A DNA stretch of 63,930 nucleotides from JBFIHF01 sp964411125 (GCA_964411125.1 CAYPJU010000032.1:1-63930), one strand, 5' to 3'; numbered from the stretch's first letter, positions 37,917-46,498 are shown. Program-made: numbers and translations. The notes: generated from the letters alone by a model not told the origin.

Positions 37917-39911
37917 GTGTCGATAGACCAGGCAACTACGGAATCGGGGGTGTTGGGGGAGTCGGAGTTCACGCATTTCTGCGCCGCCTGCACCGCATGC
38001 CTCGACGCTGCCGAGGAAGCGTGCCCCGAATGTGGCGCGGCCCCACCTCCGCGCGGATGGCAACCCCTCCTCGAGTCTCCCTACGCCTACCTGGGCCGCT
38101 CCGTGGACGACCGCTACGTCCTGGATCAGTTCCTCGGCGACGGCGCGACGGGGTACGTCTACCGGGCGCGCTCCAAGCACTTCAACCGCAAGTTCGCGTG
38201 CAAGATCGTGGACACCCGGCGCTACAACAAGAAGGAGTTCGAGGAAGAACTCCTGCGGCGTTTTCGGCTGGAAGTCGACGCCATGAGCAGGCTTCGAAAC
38301 CCTCACGTCGTGGCGATCTACGAGGCGATGCAGTTCAACGACGGCGTCTTTGCTCTCGTGATGGACTACGTCGACGGACGGACGCTGCAGGAGCTGCTGG
38401 ACCGTGTCGGCCGCATCAAGCTGGATGGTGCGCTCGATCTCTTGCGGCAGGTTGCCAACGGTCTTCACGAGGCGCACCGCGTCGGGTTCATTCATCGTGA
38501 TTTGAAGCCCGACAACATCATGGTCGAGCGATTGCCTGCGTCGGGGTTCTTCGCGAAGATCCTCGACTTCGGGATCGTTCACGTGATGGGAAAAGCCGAC
38601 GCGACCCAGGGGTTTCGCGGCACGCCCCTGTACGCGTCGCCGGAGCAATGCCTCGGCGACCCGACGATCGACCATCGGAGCGACATCTACAGTCTCGGAT
38701 GCGTCTTCTACCATTGCATGACGGGCCAGCCTCCGTTCCCGGGCCGCGAGTCGCTACGGGTGATGGATGCGCACGTCAACAAGCCGCCTCCACGGGTCGC
38801 CGACGTCCTCGACGAAAACCGCGTTCCCCCGCGGCTCGAGACGCTGATTCAGTCGATGCTCGCCAAGGACCCCGCTGATCGTCCCGCCGACCTCAGCGTC
38901 GTGATTCGAAAGATCGACGAGATCCAACGCGACATGTCACGGCGACGCACCGGTACGTCGCCCGGGCGCCTGCCGACGGGGGTCCCCACCCTCAGCCGGT
39001 CCGAGCCTCCCACCGATCCCCAGCGACTCGCCACGGGCGAATTGCCGCAGATCACGCATGACCAGGCTGTCTCGGCGCAAAAGGAGTCGAACGAAGCGAC
39101 GAGAACGCAGGCGATCGAGCCCCTCCTCGAGTACCGACTCCCGGGTGCCGTCGCCGAGACGGTGAGCGGGTTTACGGCGTGCGCGTTGAACGACCGGGGC
39201 GACATGGCGACCGTCGCCGATCAGCGCTACCGCGTCCACCTCCTGTCGCTGAAGAACGACGGCGTGTACCACACCCTGACCGGTGCTCAGGGGCTGCTCG
39301 TCGCCGTCTACCTCGACACGAAGAACGATCTCGTGTTCGCCGGCGAAATGGATGGAACGATCCTGCGTTGGAAGCTCGACGAACCGGACAATCCGACGAG
39401 AGTCGCCAAGGTTTCCGAACGGATCTACGCCCTGTCGAGCCAGCCGGACGGCAAGTCGCTCCTCTGCGGAACCGAGCGGGGGCGCGTCGTCTCCGTCGAC
39501 ATCGAGGCAGGGACGCAGAAGTCGCTGATGGATGCTGGGTCGGCCGTATCGGCCCTCGGATTCTCGATCAGCGAGAACAAGCTCATCGTCGGGCACTGGG
39601 GTGGCGAGCTCGAAACGATCCAGCTCCCCAACGGCGCCAGGCGAAAGCTCGACGCGCTCCCCTCGACCGCCAAAGTCATCGTCGTCTCCAAGGACGGGTA
39701 TCTGGCGGCGGTCCTCGACGAGGGGGGGCGGGTCCGAATCCTCAGCATGATCGACGGGCGCCCGTTCTACACGATGCCGATCGGCATTCAATCCCTGCGA
39801 GCCCTCGCTTTTGCCGGGGATGGTCACCTCATGGGGCTGGGCGTCGTGCGCACCAAGTTGCAGCTCTGGGAACTGCGAAGTCGGCCGGTTCCTGGCCAGA
39901 AGACCCACTGA
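37917..39911 (+). CDS. Cytosolic zinc-ribbon Ser/Thr kinase with C-terminal WD40-like propeller
   Basis: A 664-residue protein starting at GTG 37917, 13 bp after the PEGA kinase stop. The N-terminal zinc-ribbon has CAAC and CPEC pairs within the first 42 residues. Kinase at about 65-340: GDGATGYVYRA, HRDLKPDNIM, LDFGIVHVMG, GTPLYASPEQ. After a Pro/Thr-rich linker, residues about 405-664 form repeated 40-residue units typical of WD40/quinoprotein-like propellers (LVFAGEMDGTILRWKLDEPD, LLCGTERGRVVSVDIEAG, LIVGHWGGELETIQLP). No membrane span is evident. The propeller probably recruits substrates; the ribbon may sense metal or redox state. Confidence 0.9.
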   Translation: MSIDQATTESGVLGESEFTHFCAACTACLDAAEEACPECGAAPPPRGWQPLLESPYAYLGRSVDDRYVLDQFLGDGATGYVYRARSKHFNRKFACKIVDTRRYNKKEFEEELLRRFRLEVDAMSRLRNPHVVAIYEAMQFNDGVFALVMDYVDGRTLQELLDRVGRIKLDGALDLLRQVANGLHEAHRVGFIHRDLKPDNIMVERLPASGFFAKILDFGIVHVMGKADATQGFRGTPLYASPEQCLGDPTIDHRSDIYSLGCVFYHCMTGQPPFPGRESLRVMDAHVNKPPPRVADVLDENRVPPRLETLIQSMLAKDPADRPADLSVVIRKIDEIQRDMSRRRTGTSPGRLPTGVPTLSRSEPPTDPQRLATGELPQITHDQAVSAQKESNEATRTQAIEPLLEYRLPGAVAETVSGFTACALNDRGDMATVADQRYRVHLLSLKNDGVYHTLTGAQGLLVAVYLDTKNDLVFAGEMDGTILRWKLDEPDNPTRVAKVSERIYALSSQPDGKSLLCGTERGRVVSVDIEAGTQKSLMDAGSAVSALGFSISENKLIVGHWGGELETIQLPNGARRKLDALPSTAKVIVVSKDGYLAAVLDEGGRVRILSMIDGRPFYTMPIGIQSLRALAFAGDGHLMGLGVVRTKLQLWELRSRPVPGQKTH

Positions 39912-39921
39912 CAGGAAAGCA

Positions 39922-40806
39922 ATGAAGCGAGCCATGACGTTGCGAGCGCTGGCGCTCATCTTTGCGGTACTCTGGGGGACCGGCTGCACGACGACCATGA
40001 CGAACGTCACCCCCACCCACGCGATGGAACCACTCGGGGTCGAAGTCAGCGCGCGAGGAACCTTTCAGGCCCATACCAACGTCATCGGCAAGACGATCGC
40101 CGGGGGACGCGACGTCTACGACGTGGTGCAAGATCGAGACTCCGACGAGCCGATCACCGAGGAACAGTTTCGAAAGTTCATCGACGCCGGGCTCGCGTGG
40201 TTCCTGTTTCGCCCGGGCGGGAACTTCGAACTGTCGGCGAGGCTCGGACTCTGGAAGCTACTCGAAGGGCTGGAGCTCGGGCTGCGGTACGACTTCACGA
40301 CGATCAAAGGAGATCTCAAGCTGCAGTTCTTCGAGAGCGACAACGAGGCGTTCGCGATGTCTCTGCTGTTCGGGGTCGGTCGCCAGACCGTCCCGGTGCC
40401 GGGCGCGCTCGAATGGCTCTCGCTCACCGAGTGGAAGCGCACCGACTTCGACACCCAGTTGTCGTTCGGGTGGCGAATCCCCGACATCGCAGACATCTAC
40501 ATCAACCCCCGGGTGATGGTGTCGCGCGTGACCATCGAGCACAAGCTCCCCGACTTCGTGCGTGACAGGCTGCCCGAAGAGGTCGAACAGCTAGAGGAAG
40601 AGTACGGGCTCGACACGCTGTTCGAGGATGAGACGATGGTTTACTGGGGCGCCACCGTCGGGGGCATGGTGGGGTACAAGTACGTCTTCCTCGCGCTCGA
40701 GCTGACGGCGTTCAAGCTCGAGTTCGAGCCGCAGATCTTCGGCTCGCAACGAAAGTTCGACTCCCTGGTCCTCGCCCCCACCCTGGGGCTCGTCGGCCGC
40801 TTCTGA
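39922..40806 (+). CDS. Putative outer-membrane lipoprotein, possible beta-barrel
   Basis: A 294-residue protein. The start at ATG 39922 (ribosome site CAGGAAA) gives a lipoprotein signal MKRAMTLRALALIFAVLWGT with Cys22 in GTGC. The mature chain alternates hydrophobic and polar residues in strand-like runs (FELSARLGLWKLLEG, LELGLRYDFTTIKGDLKL, AFAMSLLFGVGRQTV). It ends in VLAPTLGLVGRF, an aromatic C-terminal residue as in outer-membrane barrels. No named family is recognised. It follows the WD40 kinase by 10 bp, so it is likely in the same operon. Confidence 0.72.
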   Translation: MKRAMTLRALALIFAVLWGTGCTTTMTNVTPTHAMEPLGVEVSARGTFQAHTNVIGKTIAGGRDVYDVVQDRDSDEPITEEQFRKFIDAGLAWFLFRPGGNFELSARLGLWKLLEGLELGLRYDFTTIKGDLKLQFFESDNEAFAMSLLFGVGRQTVPVPGALEWLSLTEWKRTDFDTQLSFGWRIPDIADIYINPRVMVSRVTIEHKLPDFVRDRLPEEVEQLEEEYGLDTLFEDETMVYWGATVGGMVGYKYVFLALELTAFKLEFEPQIFGSQRKFDSLVLAPTLGLVGRF

Positions 40807-40822
40807 TTCGTTCGCGACGGTG

Positions 40823-40839
40823 GCGGCGGCATCCGCCGC
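40823..40839 (+). terminator. Short GC-rich hairpin downstream of the outer-membrane lipoprotein gene
   Basis: GCGGCGG - CAT - CCGCCGC is a perfect 7-bp stem with a 3-nt loop, 16 nt after the stop, and lacks a U-tract. It may be a weak or Rho-assisted end of the upstream operon. The rest of the 259-bp gap to 41066 shows nothing else I can support. Confidence 0.3.
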
Positions 40840-41065
40840 TGTCGACGATCAGCATGGAATTGCTCCGGCGGAGATTGCTGCCGTCGCCCGCGCTCGAGCC
40901 GGGATGGCAGCGCTCCAGTTCGTCACCGCCCCGAGGAACCGCGGAGCGGGGGGCCGCAGCGATCGTCGCAGGATGGTGCACTCGATCGCATTGTGATCGG
41001 GGATTTGTTGTGGCGGTAGGGCTTTCGGGATAGACTGGTTGCCAAACGACTTAGTGAATAGAGAC

Positions 41066-41725
41066 ATGCCCGAACAGCTCGTCGGAAGAATCGTCGACGG
41101 ACGCTATCGCCTCGACCGTCTCCTCGGGGAGGGGGCAGCGGGTCAGGTGTACGCAGCCACGCAACTCGCCGTCGACCGAACGGTCGCCGTGAAGCTCTTG
41201 CATGCTTCCGACTCCAGCGAAGCGAACGCCGCGTTCGCGGAACGGTTCCAGGAGGAGGCGAAAGCGATCGGCAAGCTGAGCCACACCAACATCATCACGT
41301 TGCACGACTTCGGGTTCGACTCGGCTCTGAAAGCTCATTTCATGGTGACCGAGTTCGCCGACGGCGAGACGCTCGCTCAGCGGATGCAGGAGGTGATGGG
41401 AACGGAGCTGATCCTCAAGATCGGCCTCGAGGTGGCGTCGGCGTTGCATCACGCACACGCACAGGGAATCCTTCACCGGGACCTGAAGCCCGAGAACATC
41501 GTGCTGACGCAGGCGGACGGTCGGGTCGACGTGACGAAAGTGCTCGACTTCGGCCTCGCGCGGTTGCTCGGCGGGCGGGAAGCGCAGAAGGTCGCCGGGG
41601 ACGCGGAAGTACCCCATGTGGATGAGCCGAGCGGACATGACGACCTCGAGATTGGCGACTCGACCCAGATGATGTCGATGGTGGCCCTTCAGCGCGGCGC
41701 CGCGCAGGAGTCCAAGGATGAGTGA
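41066..41725 (+). CDS. Split Ser/Thr kinase, part A: N-lobe through catalytic loop and DFG
   Basis: A 219-residue protein carrying only the first half of a Hanks kinase. It has the Gly loop GEGAAGQVYA (21-30), Lys43 (VAVKLL), HRDLKPENIV (137-146) and LDFGLARLLGG (DFG at 161-163). After DFG the sequence turns into a 50-residue acidic/Gln tail with no activation segment, APE motif or C-lobe helices. The missing pieces are in the next gene, which overlaps by 8 bp in another frame. The start is ATG 41066; a TTG at 41039 is possible. Part A alone could bind ATP but should lack a stable C-lobe. Confidence 0.85.
   Translation: MPEQLVGRIVDGRYRLDRLLGEGAAGQVYAATQLAVDRTVAVKLLHASDSSEANAAFAERFQEEAKAIGKLSHTNIITLHDFGFDSALKAHFMVTEFADGETLAQRMQEVMGTELILKIGLEVASALHHAHAQGILHRDLKPENIVLTQADGRVDVTKVLDFGLARLLGGREAQKVAGDAEVPHVDEPSGHDDLEIGDSTQMMSMVALQRGAAQESKDE
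41706..41710 (+). promoter_or_regulatory. Ribosome-binding site for split-kinase part B inside part A
   Basis: AGGAG, 7 nt upstream of the ATG at 41718 and inside the last codons of part A. It supports deliberate re-initiation of translation rather than a random frameshift. Confidence 0.65.
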
Positions 41726-43412
41726 TTCCGAAAAGAAGAGCGGCTACGACGCGGACAAGACCTCCAAGCTCGGGGTAGGCGATACGGCGATGACCGATCG
41801 ACTCGCCGCGTTGCGCGCATCGATCCGCGCGAGCAAGTCGAAGATGGGCGAGGCGAGCTCGACCGACGATGGCGGCGAGGAGCAGGAGACCAACGTCATG
41901 TCGCGCGACGAGATCTCGTCGGTGGTCGACGAAGAGATCGTCTCGGCCGCAGACGAAGACTCGGATGGCGCCGACAACACGGAGATCGCGCCGCCGCTGG
42001 AGTCCTCGACGCAGGTTTTGAAGGCGAACGCAGCGGAAGTGCCAAACGATCTACTGCAGACGCAGACGGATCTGGACGCCGATGAGGTTCTCGCGGCCGA
42101 AGCGGCCGCTCGCGAAGCGGCGCAGGCGAAAGAAGACGGTCCCGCGCGGGTCGAGCTGTTCGGCGACGACGAGGCGGCGCCCAGCGCGCACGCCAAACGC
42201 ACGGCAAAGATGGAAGGGGTCGACGGTCCGGCGACTGCGCAGACGCCTGCCGTATCGGAGACGGACGCCGCGACCCGTTCCTACTACGCGTCCGACCTGG
42301 CCAACCCGGCCCCGGGGGAGCTGACGGCGAAGAGCCCCTACGAAGAGACGTCCCCGTGGGGCGGCTCCCAGGACGACGAAGAGAGCGCTGACGACGCCGC
42401 GAATGAAGGGGATGCCGAGGAGCAGGCGTATCCCGTCGGCCCGACGCGGGTCGAAAAGATGCCGTCGGCAGCGCGCAGCGGTGTGAGCGGCACGCCTCTG
42501 TACATGAGCCCCGAACAGATTCGAGGGGAAGTGCTCGACGAGGCGACCGACGTTTACTCGTTGGGCGTGATGCTCTTCGAGCTGCTGGAAGGGGAGCCCC
42601 CCTTCGTCGCCGACACGATCGAAGAGGTGCTGTTCAAGCATCAGGACGCGGCGGTCCCGCAGCAGTTCTCGGAGTTCACACCTCCCGAGATCAAGAACCT
42701 CGTCGCGAGGATGCTGGACAAGAATCCCCGCAATCGGCCCGGTACGGCCGAGGTGATCGACATTCTGCAGAACTTCACGACGATCGGCGGACCCGACGTT
42801 CACGGTCTCGAAGAGGAGTCGTGGAAGGTCGACGAGGTCGACGAGAACGCCGCGCCCGTGAACCCGGCCCTGCAGCAGCTCACGGGCGAACACGAACCCT
42901 TGCCCGTCGACGAAGAGTTCGGCGAGCGCAAGAAGGGGCTTCCGCTCGTCCCGATCATCGCCGTGGTAGTGGTCCTGCTCCTGGGGCTCGGCCTCGTGAT
43001 GGCACTGTCGGGTGACGACGAACCGGAAGAAGGCGCGGTCGCTGCGGTACCGGCCGTCGAAGAGACCTCGCCTGCGGAAGAAGATGCGGTGGAAGAAGAG
43101 GTCGTCGAAGAAGAGGTGGAAGAAGAGATCGCCGACGCCCCCGAGGAACCCGTCGAGGAGGTCGCGGCGGTAGAAGAGGCGGAAACGGCTCCCGACGCGG
43201 GCGCCGGGGACGACTCTTTCGTCTTCGGCGACGAGGGAGCCGGGGGCGAAGAAGCAGCAGCCGACGAGTTGGCTGCCGCATCGGCGGAGCTCCCCCCCGA
43301 AGAGCCCGCAGTGGAAGAGGAGCCTCCCGAACCTCCTCCGAAAAAGAAGCGGAAGCGCCGCAAGCCGAAGAAGAAAGAACCGGTGCTTCGTGAGATTCGA
43401 CTCAGCCCTTGA
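41718..43412 (+). CDS. Split Ser/Thr kinase, part B: acidic insert, activation segment, C-lobe, membrane anchor
   Basis: A 564-residue protein. Residues 1-250 are a disordered, acidic, Ala/Glu/Asp-rich stretch. The rest of a Hanks kinase then appears: GTPLYMSPEQIRG (258-270), DEATDVYSLGVMLFELLEG (subdomain IX, 274-292), LFKHQDAAVP, and ARMLDKNPRNRPGTAEVI (subdomain XI). No Gly loop, catalytic Lys, HRD or DFG is present. One membrane span at about 407-430 follows, then an outside tail of Glu/Val/Pro-rich low complexity ending in a basic cluster (PPKKKRKRRKPKKKEP). It complements part A precisely at the DFG-to-APE boundary. Confidence 0.87.
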   Translation: MSDSEKKSGYDADKTSKLGVGDTAMTDRLAALRASIRASKSKMGEASSTDDGGEEQETNVMSRDEISSVVDEEIVSAADEDSDGADNTEIAPPLESSTQVLKANAAEVPNDLLQTQTDLDADEVLAAEAAAREAAQAKEDGPARVELFGDDEAAPSAHAKRTAKMEGVDGPATAQTPAVSETDAATRSYYASDLANPAPGELTAKSPYEETSPWGGSQDDEESADDAANEGDAEEQAYPVGPTRVEKMPSAARSGVSGTPLYMSPEQIRGEVLDEATDVYSLGVMLFELLEGEPPFVADTIEEVLFKHQDAAVPQQFSEFTPPEIKNLVARMLDKNPRNRPGTAEVIDILQNFTTIGGPDVHGLEEESWKVDEVDENAAPVNPALQQLTGEHEPLPVDEEFGERKKGLPLVPIIAVVVVLLLGLGLVMALSGDDEPEEGAVAAVPAVEETSPAEEDAVEEEVVEEEVEEEIADAPEEPVEEVAAVEEAETAPDAGAGDDSFVFGDEGAGGEEAAADELAAASAELPPEEPAVEEEPPEPPPKKKRKRRKPKKKEPVLREIRLSP

Positions 43413-43433
43413 ACTGCCTGAACGAGAAACGAA

Positions 43434-44324
43434 ATGCGTAGAGCCTTTGCCATTGCCACGGTATGCGTCACGCTGCTGGCGACGAGTGCTGCCTGGGCGC
43501 AGGAGTCGCCGTCCCCCGAGGTCGTGAAACTCAACGAAGAGGGAATCGCCGCGTTTCAGTCGGGCGACTTCGCGACCGCCGCACAGAAGTTTCACGACGC
43601 GTACGAGCTGGAACCGCAGGACACCTTGAAGAAGAACGAGGCGGTAGCCTGGTTCAAATCGGGGAACTGCGAAAAGGCGTCGGTGGCCGCCGGAGAGTAC
43701 TTGATGATGCCGGGGAACGACGAGCTTTCGCGTGCGGAGGCGTCGGCCGTAGCGACGACGTGCGACATCCAGCTCGCCGAAGCGGCGCTGGCCGCAGGTT
43801 CGCTCGACGAAGCCGATCGGCGGGTGAAGGCGGCCGCGGGCCGTGAACCGACCGACGAAGACAAGGTCAAGATCGCGAACATCGAGCAGCAGGTCGCGGC
43901 GAAGCGCAAAGAGATCGCCGACGCCGAGGCGAAGGCCGCCGCTGATGAGAAGGCGCGGGCAGAAGCTGCAAGCCGGGCGGCGGCGGAGGCGGAGGCGCAG
44001 TCCAACCAGAGCCAGACTCTGGGGACGATCCTCGTGGGGACCGGAGGCGGTATCATCCTGACCGGTCTCGTCTACCACGCCGTGATGGCGTTCGGCGTGG
44101 CCCCGAAGTTCCGCGATGCGGCAGAGGCGGGGACGGATCGCGACAGCTACGACAGCATGGGGAAGAAGCTCGAGACCGCGAACTGGCTGGTGCCGACGCT
44201 CTACGCGGTCGGCGCCGCGACGGCGGGGGTCGGCGTGTATTTTTGGATGCGAGGCGGCGAGTCGGACTCGGCTGCTGCGACGGCCGGGCGTGAAGCAGGC
44301 GTCACCGTGACCTGGAGGTTTTGA
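43434..44324 (+). CDS. Exported TPR-like membrane protein in the split-kinase operon
   Basis: A 296-residue protein with a cleavable signal (MRRAFAIATVCVTLLATSAAWA). A TPR-like helical region follows at about 27-150 (LNEEGIAAFQSGDFATAAQK is a canonical TPR start). An Ala/Glu/Lys-rich coiled coil (about 150-190, KRKEIADAEAKAAADEKAR) precedes two hydrophobic segments near 195-222 and 256-278. It probably sits in the cell envelope as a scaffold. It begins 21 bp after split-kinase part B and its stop overlaps the next start (TGATG), so the four genes 41066-45079 look like one operon. No enzymatic motif is seen. Confidence 0.8.
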   Translation: MRRAFAIATVCVTLLATSAAWAQESPSPEVVKLNEEGIAAFQSGDFATAAQKFHDAYELEPQDTLKKNEAVAWFKSGNCEKASVAAGEYLMMPGNDELSRAEASAVATTCDIQLAEAALAAGSLDEADRRVKAAAGREPTDEDKVKIANIEQQVAAKRKEIADAEAKAAADEKARAEAASRAAAEAEAQSNQSQTLGTILVGTGGGIILTGLVYHAVMAFGVAPKFRDAAEAGTDRDSYDSMGKKLETANWLVPTLYAVGAATAGVGVYFWMRGGESDSAAATAGREAGVTVTWRF

Positions 44325-45079
44325 TGAAACGTTGGATTCGAATCACGACGATCGCGGCCCTGGTGGTCACCGCAGGTTGCCTCCCGACCCGAGAGCAGTA
44401 CCCCTTCGGGGAGGGAGGAGAGGACGACGCTGGCAACAACGGAGTCGCCGACGGCGGCAACAACGGAGTCGACGACGCGGGCGGCGACAACAATGGTGTG
44501 CCCGACGCCGCCAACAACGGCATCCCCGACGCCGGGAACAACAACGGATTGCCCGACACCGGTGGGGATCCCGACATGGGGGTCGATCCGCCAGACACCG
44601 GTGGGGATCCCGACATGGGCGTCGACCCTCCCGACATGAACATGTGCACGCCGGAGTCCAACCAGGCGTTCTGCGACCGTTTGAGCGCACGGTGCGGTCA
44701 GTTGACCGACACCGACAATTGCATGATGCAGCGCACCGTCGACTGCGGAACGTGCCCGGGTAATCAGCCCTGCGACAACAACGTGTGTGGGATGTGCAAC
44801 CCGGAGTCCGCCCAGCAGTTCTGCGACCGGCTGGGAGCAGAGTGCGGTCAGCTCACGGCGATGGACAATTGCCGGATGCAGCGGACGGAAAACTGTGGTG
44901 GCTGCAACGCAGATGGCGTCGGGTGCAACTCGACCAACACGTGCCAGGAGATCAATTGCCGCGACGGGGCCGACAACGACGGGGCGGGAGGTGCAGACTG
45001 CGCCGACTCCGCATGCCTCGGTCGTCAGTGCTCCAACTCGCCGCAGAAAGTCTGTCAGGCGGACCAGAGCTGCAACTGA
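44324..45079 (+). CDS. Cys-rich lipoprotein with Asn/Gly/Asp repeat stalk
   Basis: A 251-residue surface lipoprotein. Signal MKRWIRITTIAALVVTAGCL with lipobox Cys19; ribosome site TGGAGG. Residues about 30-110 are a flexible stalk of NNGVxDxG and DTGGDPDMGVDPP repeats. The rest holds two homologous Cys-rich modules (CTPESNQAFCDRLSARCGQL and CNPESAQQFCDRLGAECGQL, each ending DCGTC or NCGGC), then a third Cys cluster, all likely disulfide-bonded. This design is common in Myxococcota-type surface proteins. Last gene of the split-kinase operon. Function unknown; a ligand-presenting or adhesive role is plausible. Confidence 0.8.
   Translation: MKRWIRITTIAALVVTAGCLPTREQYPFGEGGEDDAGNNGVADGGNNGVDDAGGDNNGVPDAANNGIPDAGNNNGLPDTGGDPDMGVDPPDTGGDPDMGVDPPDMNMCTPESNQAFCDRLSARCGQLTDTDNCMMQRTVDCGTCPGNQPCDNNVCGMCNPESAQQFCDRLGAECGQLTAMDNCRMQRTENCGGCNADGVGCNSTNTCQEINCRDGADNDGAGGADCADSACLGRQCSNSPQKVCQADQSCN
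44555..44632 (+). repeat. 39-bp in-frame direct tandem duplication in the lipoprotein stalk
   Basis: Two adjacent 39-bp copies (44555-44593 and 44594-44632) share the core GACACCGGTGGGGATCCCGA and encode DTGGDPDMGVDPP twice. The first 26 bp are identical; differences are confined to the last third of the unit. It suggests length change by slippage. Confidence 0.85.
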
Positions 45080-45187
45080 GTTTCCGCACCGGTCGGTCGC
45101 CGATCGTCAACAGCCCGGGCAGGAGGAGGGACTAGCCCGACCGTCGCATCGCCAGTATGATGGCGCTCTACCTCTTCGCGAAGTCCC

Positions 45188-46498
45188 ATGTCCGAAGAAC
45201 TTCCTTACGCTCTACTTCAGTGCGCCGTCTGCGACACTTCGCTCCGGGTGACGCTCAAGAAAGGGCGTGTCCCGTCCAAACCGATCCCCTGCCCGACGTG
45301 TAAGGAACCGATTCGGGTGACCGAGGATGACATTCACGCCGGCAAGAAGACCGGCGGGGTGAAGATGGCCTCGAGCGACTTGCGGTCGACGAGAGTCGCG
45401 AAGCTGCGCGCCACGCAGGAGGTGGACGAGGAGACGCTCGCAGCCGCCGCATCGCTGGCGCAAGTCGCAGAAGTGGACGATCCCTCCGAGTCCGACGTCA
45501 GCGTCGAGATCGCGATGGTCCAACCCGACGAGGCGGAAGAAGACGAGTCCGAAGGCGAAGTCGACGAAGCTTCCTCCGAGAGTCTCGCCGCCCCGTCCGA
45601 TCCCGCTCCCGAGCTCTCGCGCGACAGTGTGTCTTCGGACACGCCCCCTTTCGGGGTGATCGTGAAGAAGGGAGAAGGGACGAAACGGACATCTTCGACG
45701 ACGGAGGACGATCTCTCGCTGACTGTCGGATCGAAAGGGGTCCACGTGGTGAAGGTGGACCGGGCGTCGGGGCGGGACGACGTGTTCGGCAGCGAGGCCC
45801 CCAAGGGCTCGTCGGGCGCCCGGGGAGCCGCCCTGGGGCGCATCGGGATCAAGCGCGTTCGGGCGGATTCGCTGCCGGTCCGGGGTGACGACCCGGATCT
45901 GCCGGCGCCTGCTCCGCCGAAAGCAGACGAAGGCTCCACGGGCTCGAAGCTCGACCTTTCTCGTCTCAAGAGTGCGCTGCGGAAACTCGACGAGGACGGG
46001 CCGAAATCGGACGCGGTCGAAGTGGGGGTCGGCGAGCTCGACTTCGACATCGGGGAGGCCGACATCGACGACGCGTTCGACTCCGTGAGCGAGGCGAGCG
46101 AAGGGCAGGTCGTGCCTTCGGAGACGGGAGTGCAGACGAGCGAGGCGAGCGATCTCGCGCTCGACTCGGACGCCGACGAGATGGAGCTGCCCGAGTTCGA
46201 TGACATCGACGAAGGGTTCGACATCGCCAGTGAACTTTCGTCCGCCGAGGAAGACTTGATCTCGCCACGCGACGATGTGGCCACCGACTCCGAGGCTTCG
46301 GAGCCGCTCGAGGCCGCGGGGGCCGATTCGGAGGTCTCGATCGACGAGCCCGTCTCGGAGCGACCGCCGGAACCTGCGCGGGGGGCGAGCGGCGCTTCGG
46401 GAACCCTGGACGCCGCCGCAGGCTCTGCAGCCAAGATTTTCATCGGGATCGTACTGTTCTTGATCTTCGCGGCGATCGGAATGTACATCGCGTCTTGA
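45188..46498 (+). CDS. Zinc-ribbon protein with long acidic linker and C-terminal membrane anchor
   Basis: A 436-residue protein. The N-terminal ribbon uses Cys12/Cys15 (CAVC) and Cys35/Cys38 (CPTC), resembling the zinc-ribbon heads of MJ0042-type proteins. About 370 residues of acidic, Ser/Glu/Asp-rich disordered sequence follow. The chain ends with one span at about 416-434 (FIGIVLFLIFAAIGMYIAS), so it is tail-anchored with the ribbon in the cytoplasm. The disordered part has many Ser/Thr residues in acidic context, possible targets of the neighbouring kinases; that is inference. It starts 108 bp after the lipoprotein. Confidence 0.8.
   Translation: MSEELPYALLQCAVCDTSLRVTLKKGRVPSKPIPCPTCKEPIRVTEDDIHAGKKTGGVKMASSDLRSTRVAKLRATQEVDEETLAAAASLAQVAEVDDPSESDVSVEIAMVQPDEAEEDESEGEVDEASSESLAAPSDPAPELSRDSVSSDTPPFGVIVKKGEGTKRTSSTTEDDLSLTVGSKGVHVVKVDRASGRDDVFGSEAPKGSSGARGAALGRIGIKRVRADSLPVRGDDPDLPAPAPPKADEGSTGSKLDLSRLKSALRKLDEDGPKSDAVEVGVGELDFDIGEADIDDAFDSVSEASEGQVVPSETGVQTSEASDLALDSDADEMELPEFDDIDEGFDIASELSSAEEDLISPRDDVATDSEASEPLEAAGADSEVSIDEPVSERPPEPARGASGASGTLDAAAGSAAKIFIGIVLFLIFAAIGMYIAS

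Noticed and set aside
40807..41065. Short frames between the outer-membrane lipoprotein and split-kinase part A
   Set aside because: No ribosome site, no conserved composition; only a weak hairpin at 40823-40839 is supported.
41690..41730. Split kinase as a simple sequencing frameshift
   Set aside because: Not fully excluded, but the ATG overlap, the AGGAG site and the roughly 300 acidic residues around the junction fit a true gene boundary better than a single indel in a compact kinase.
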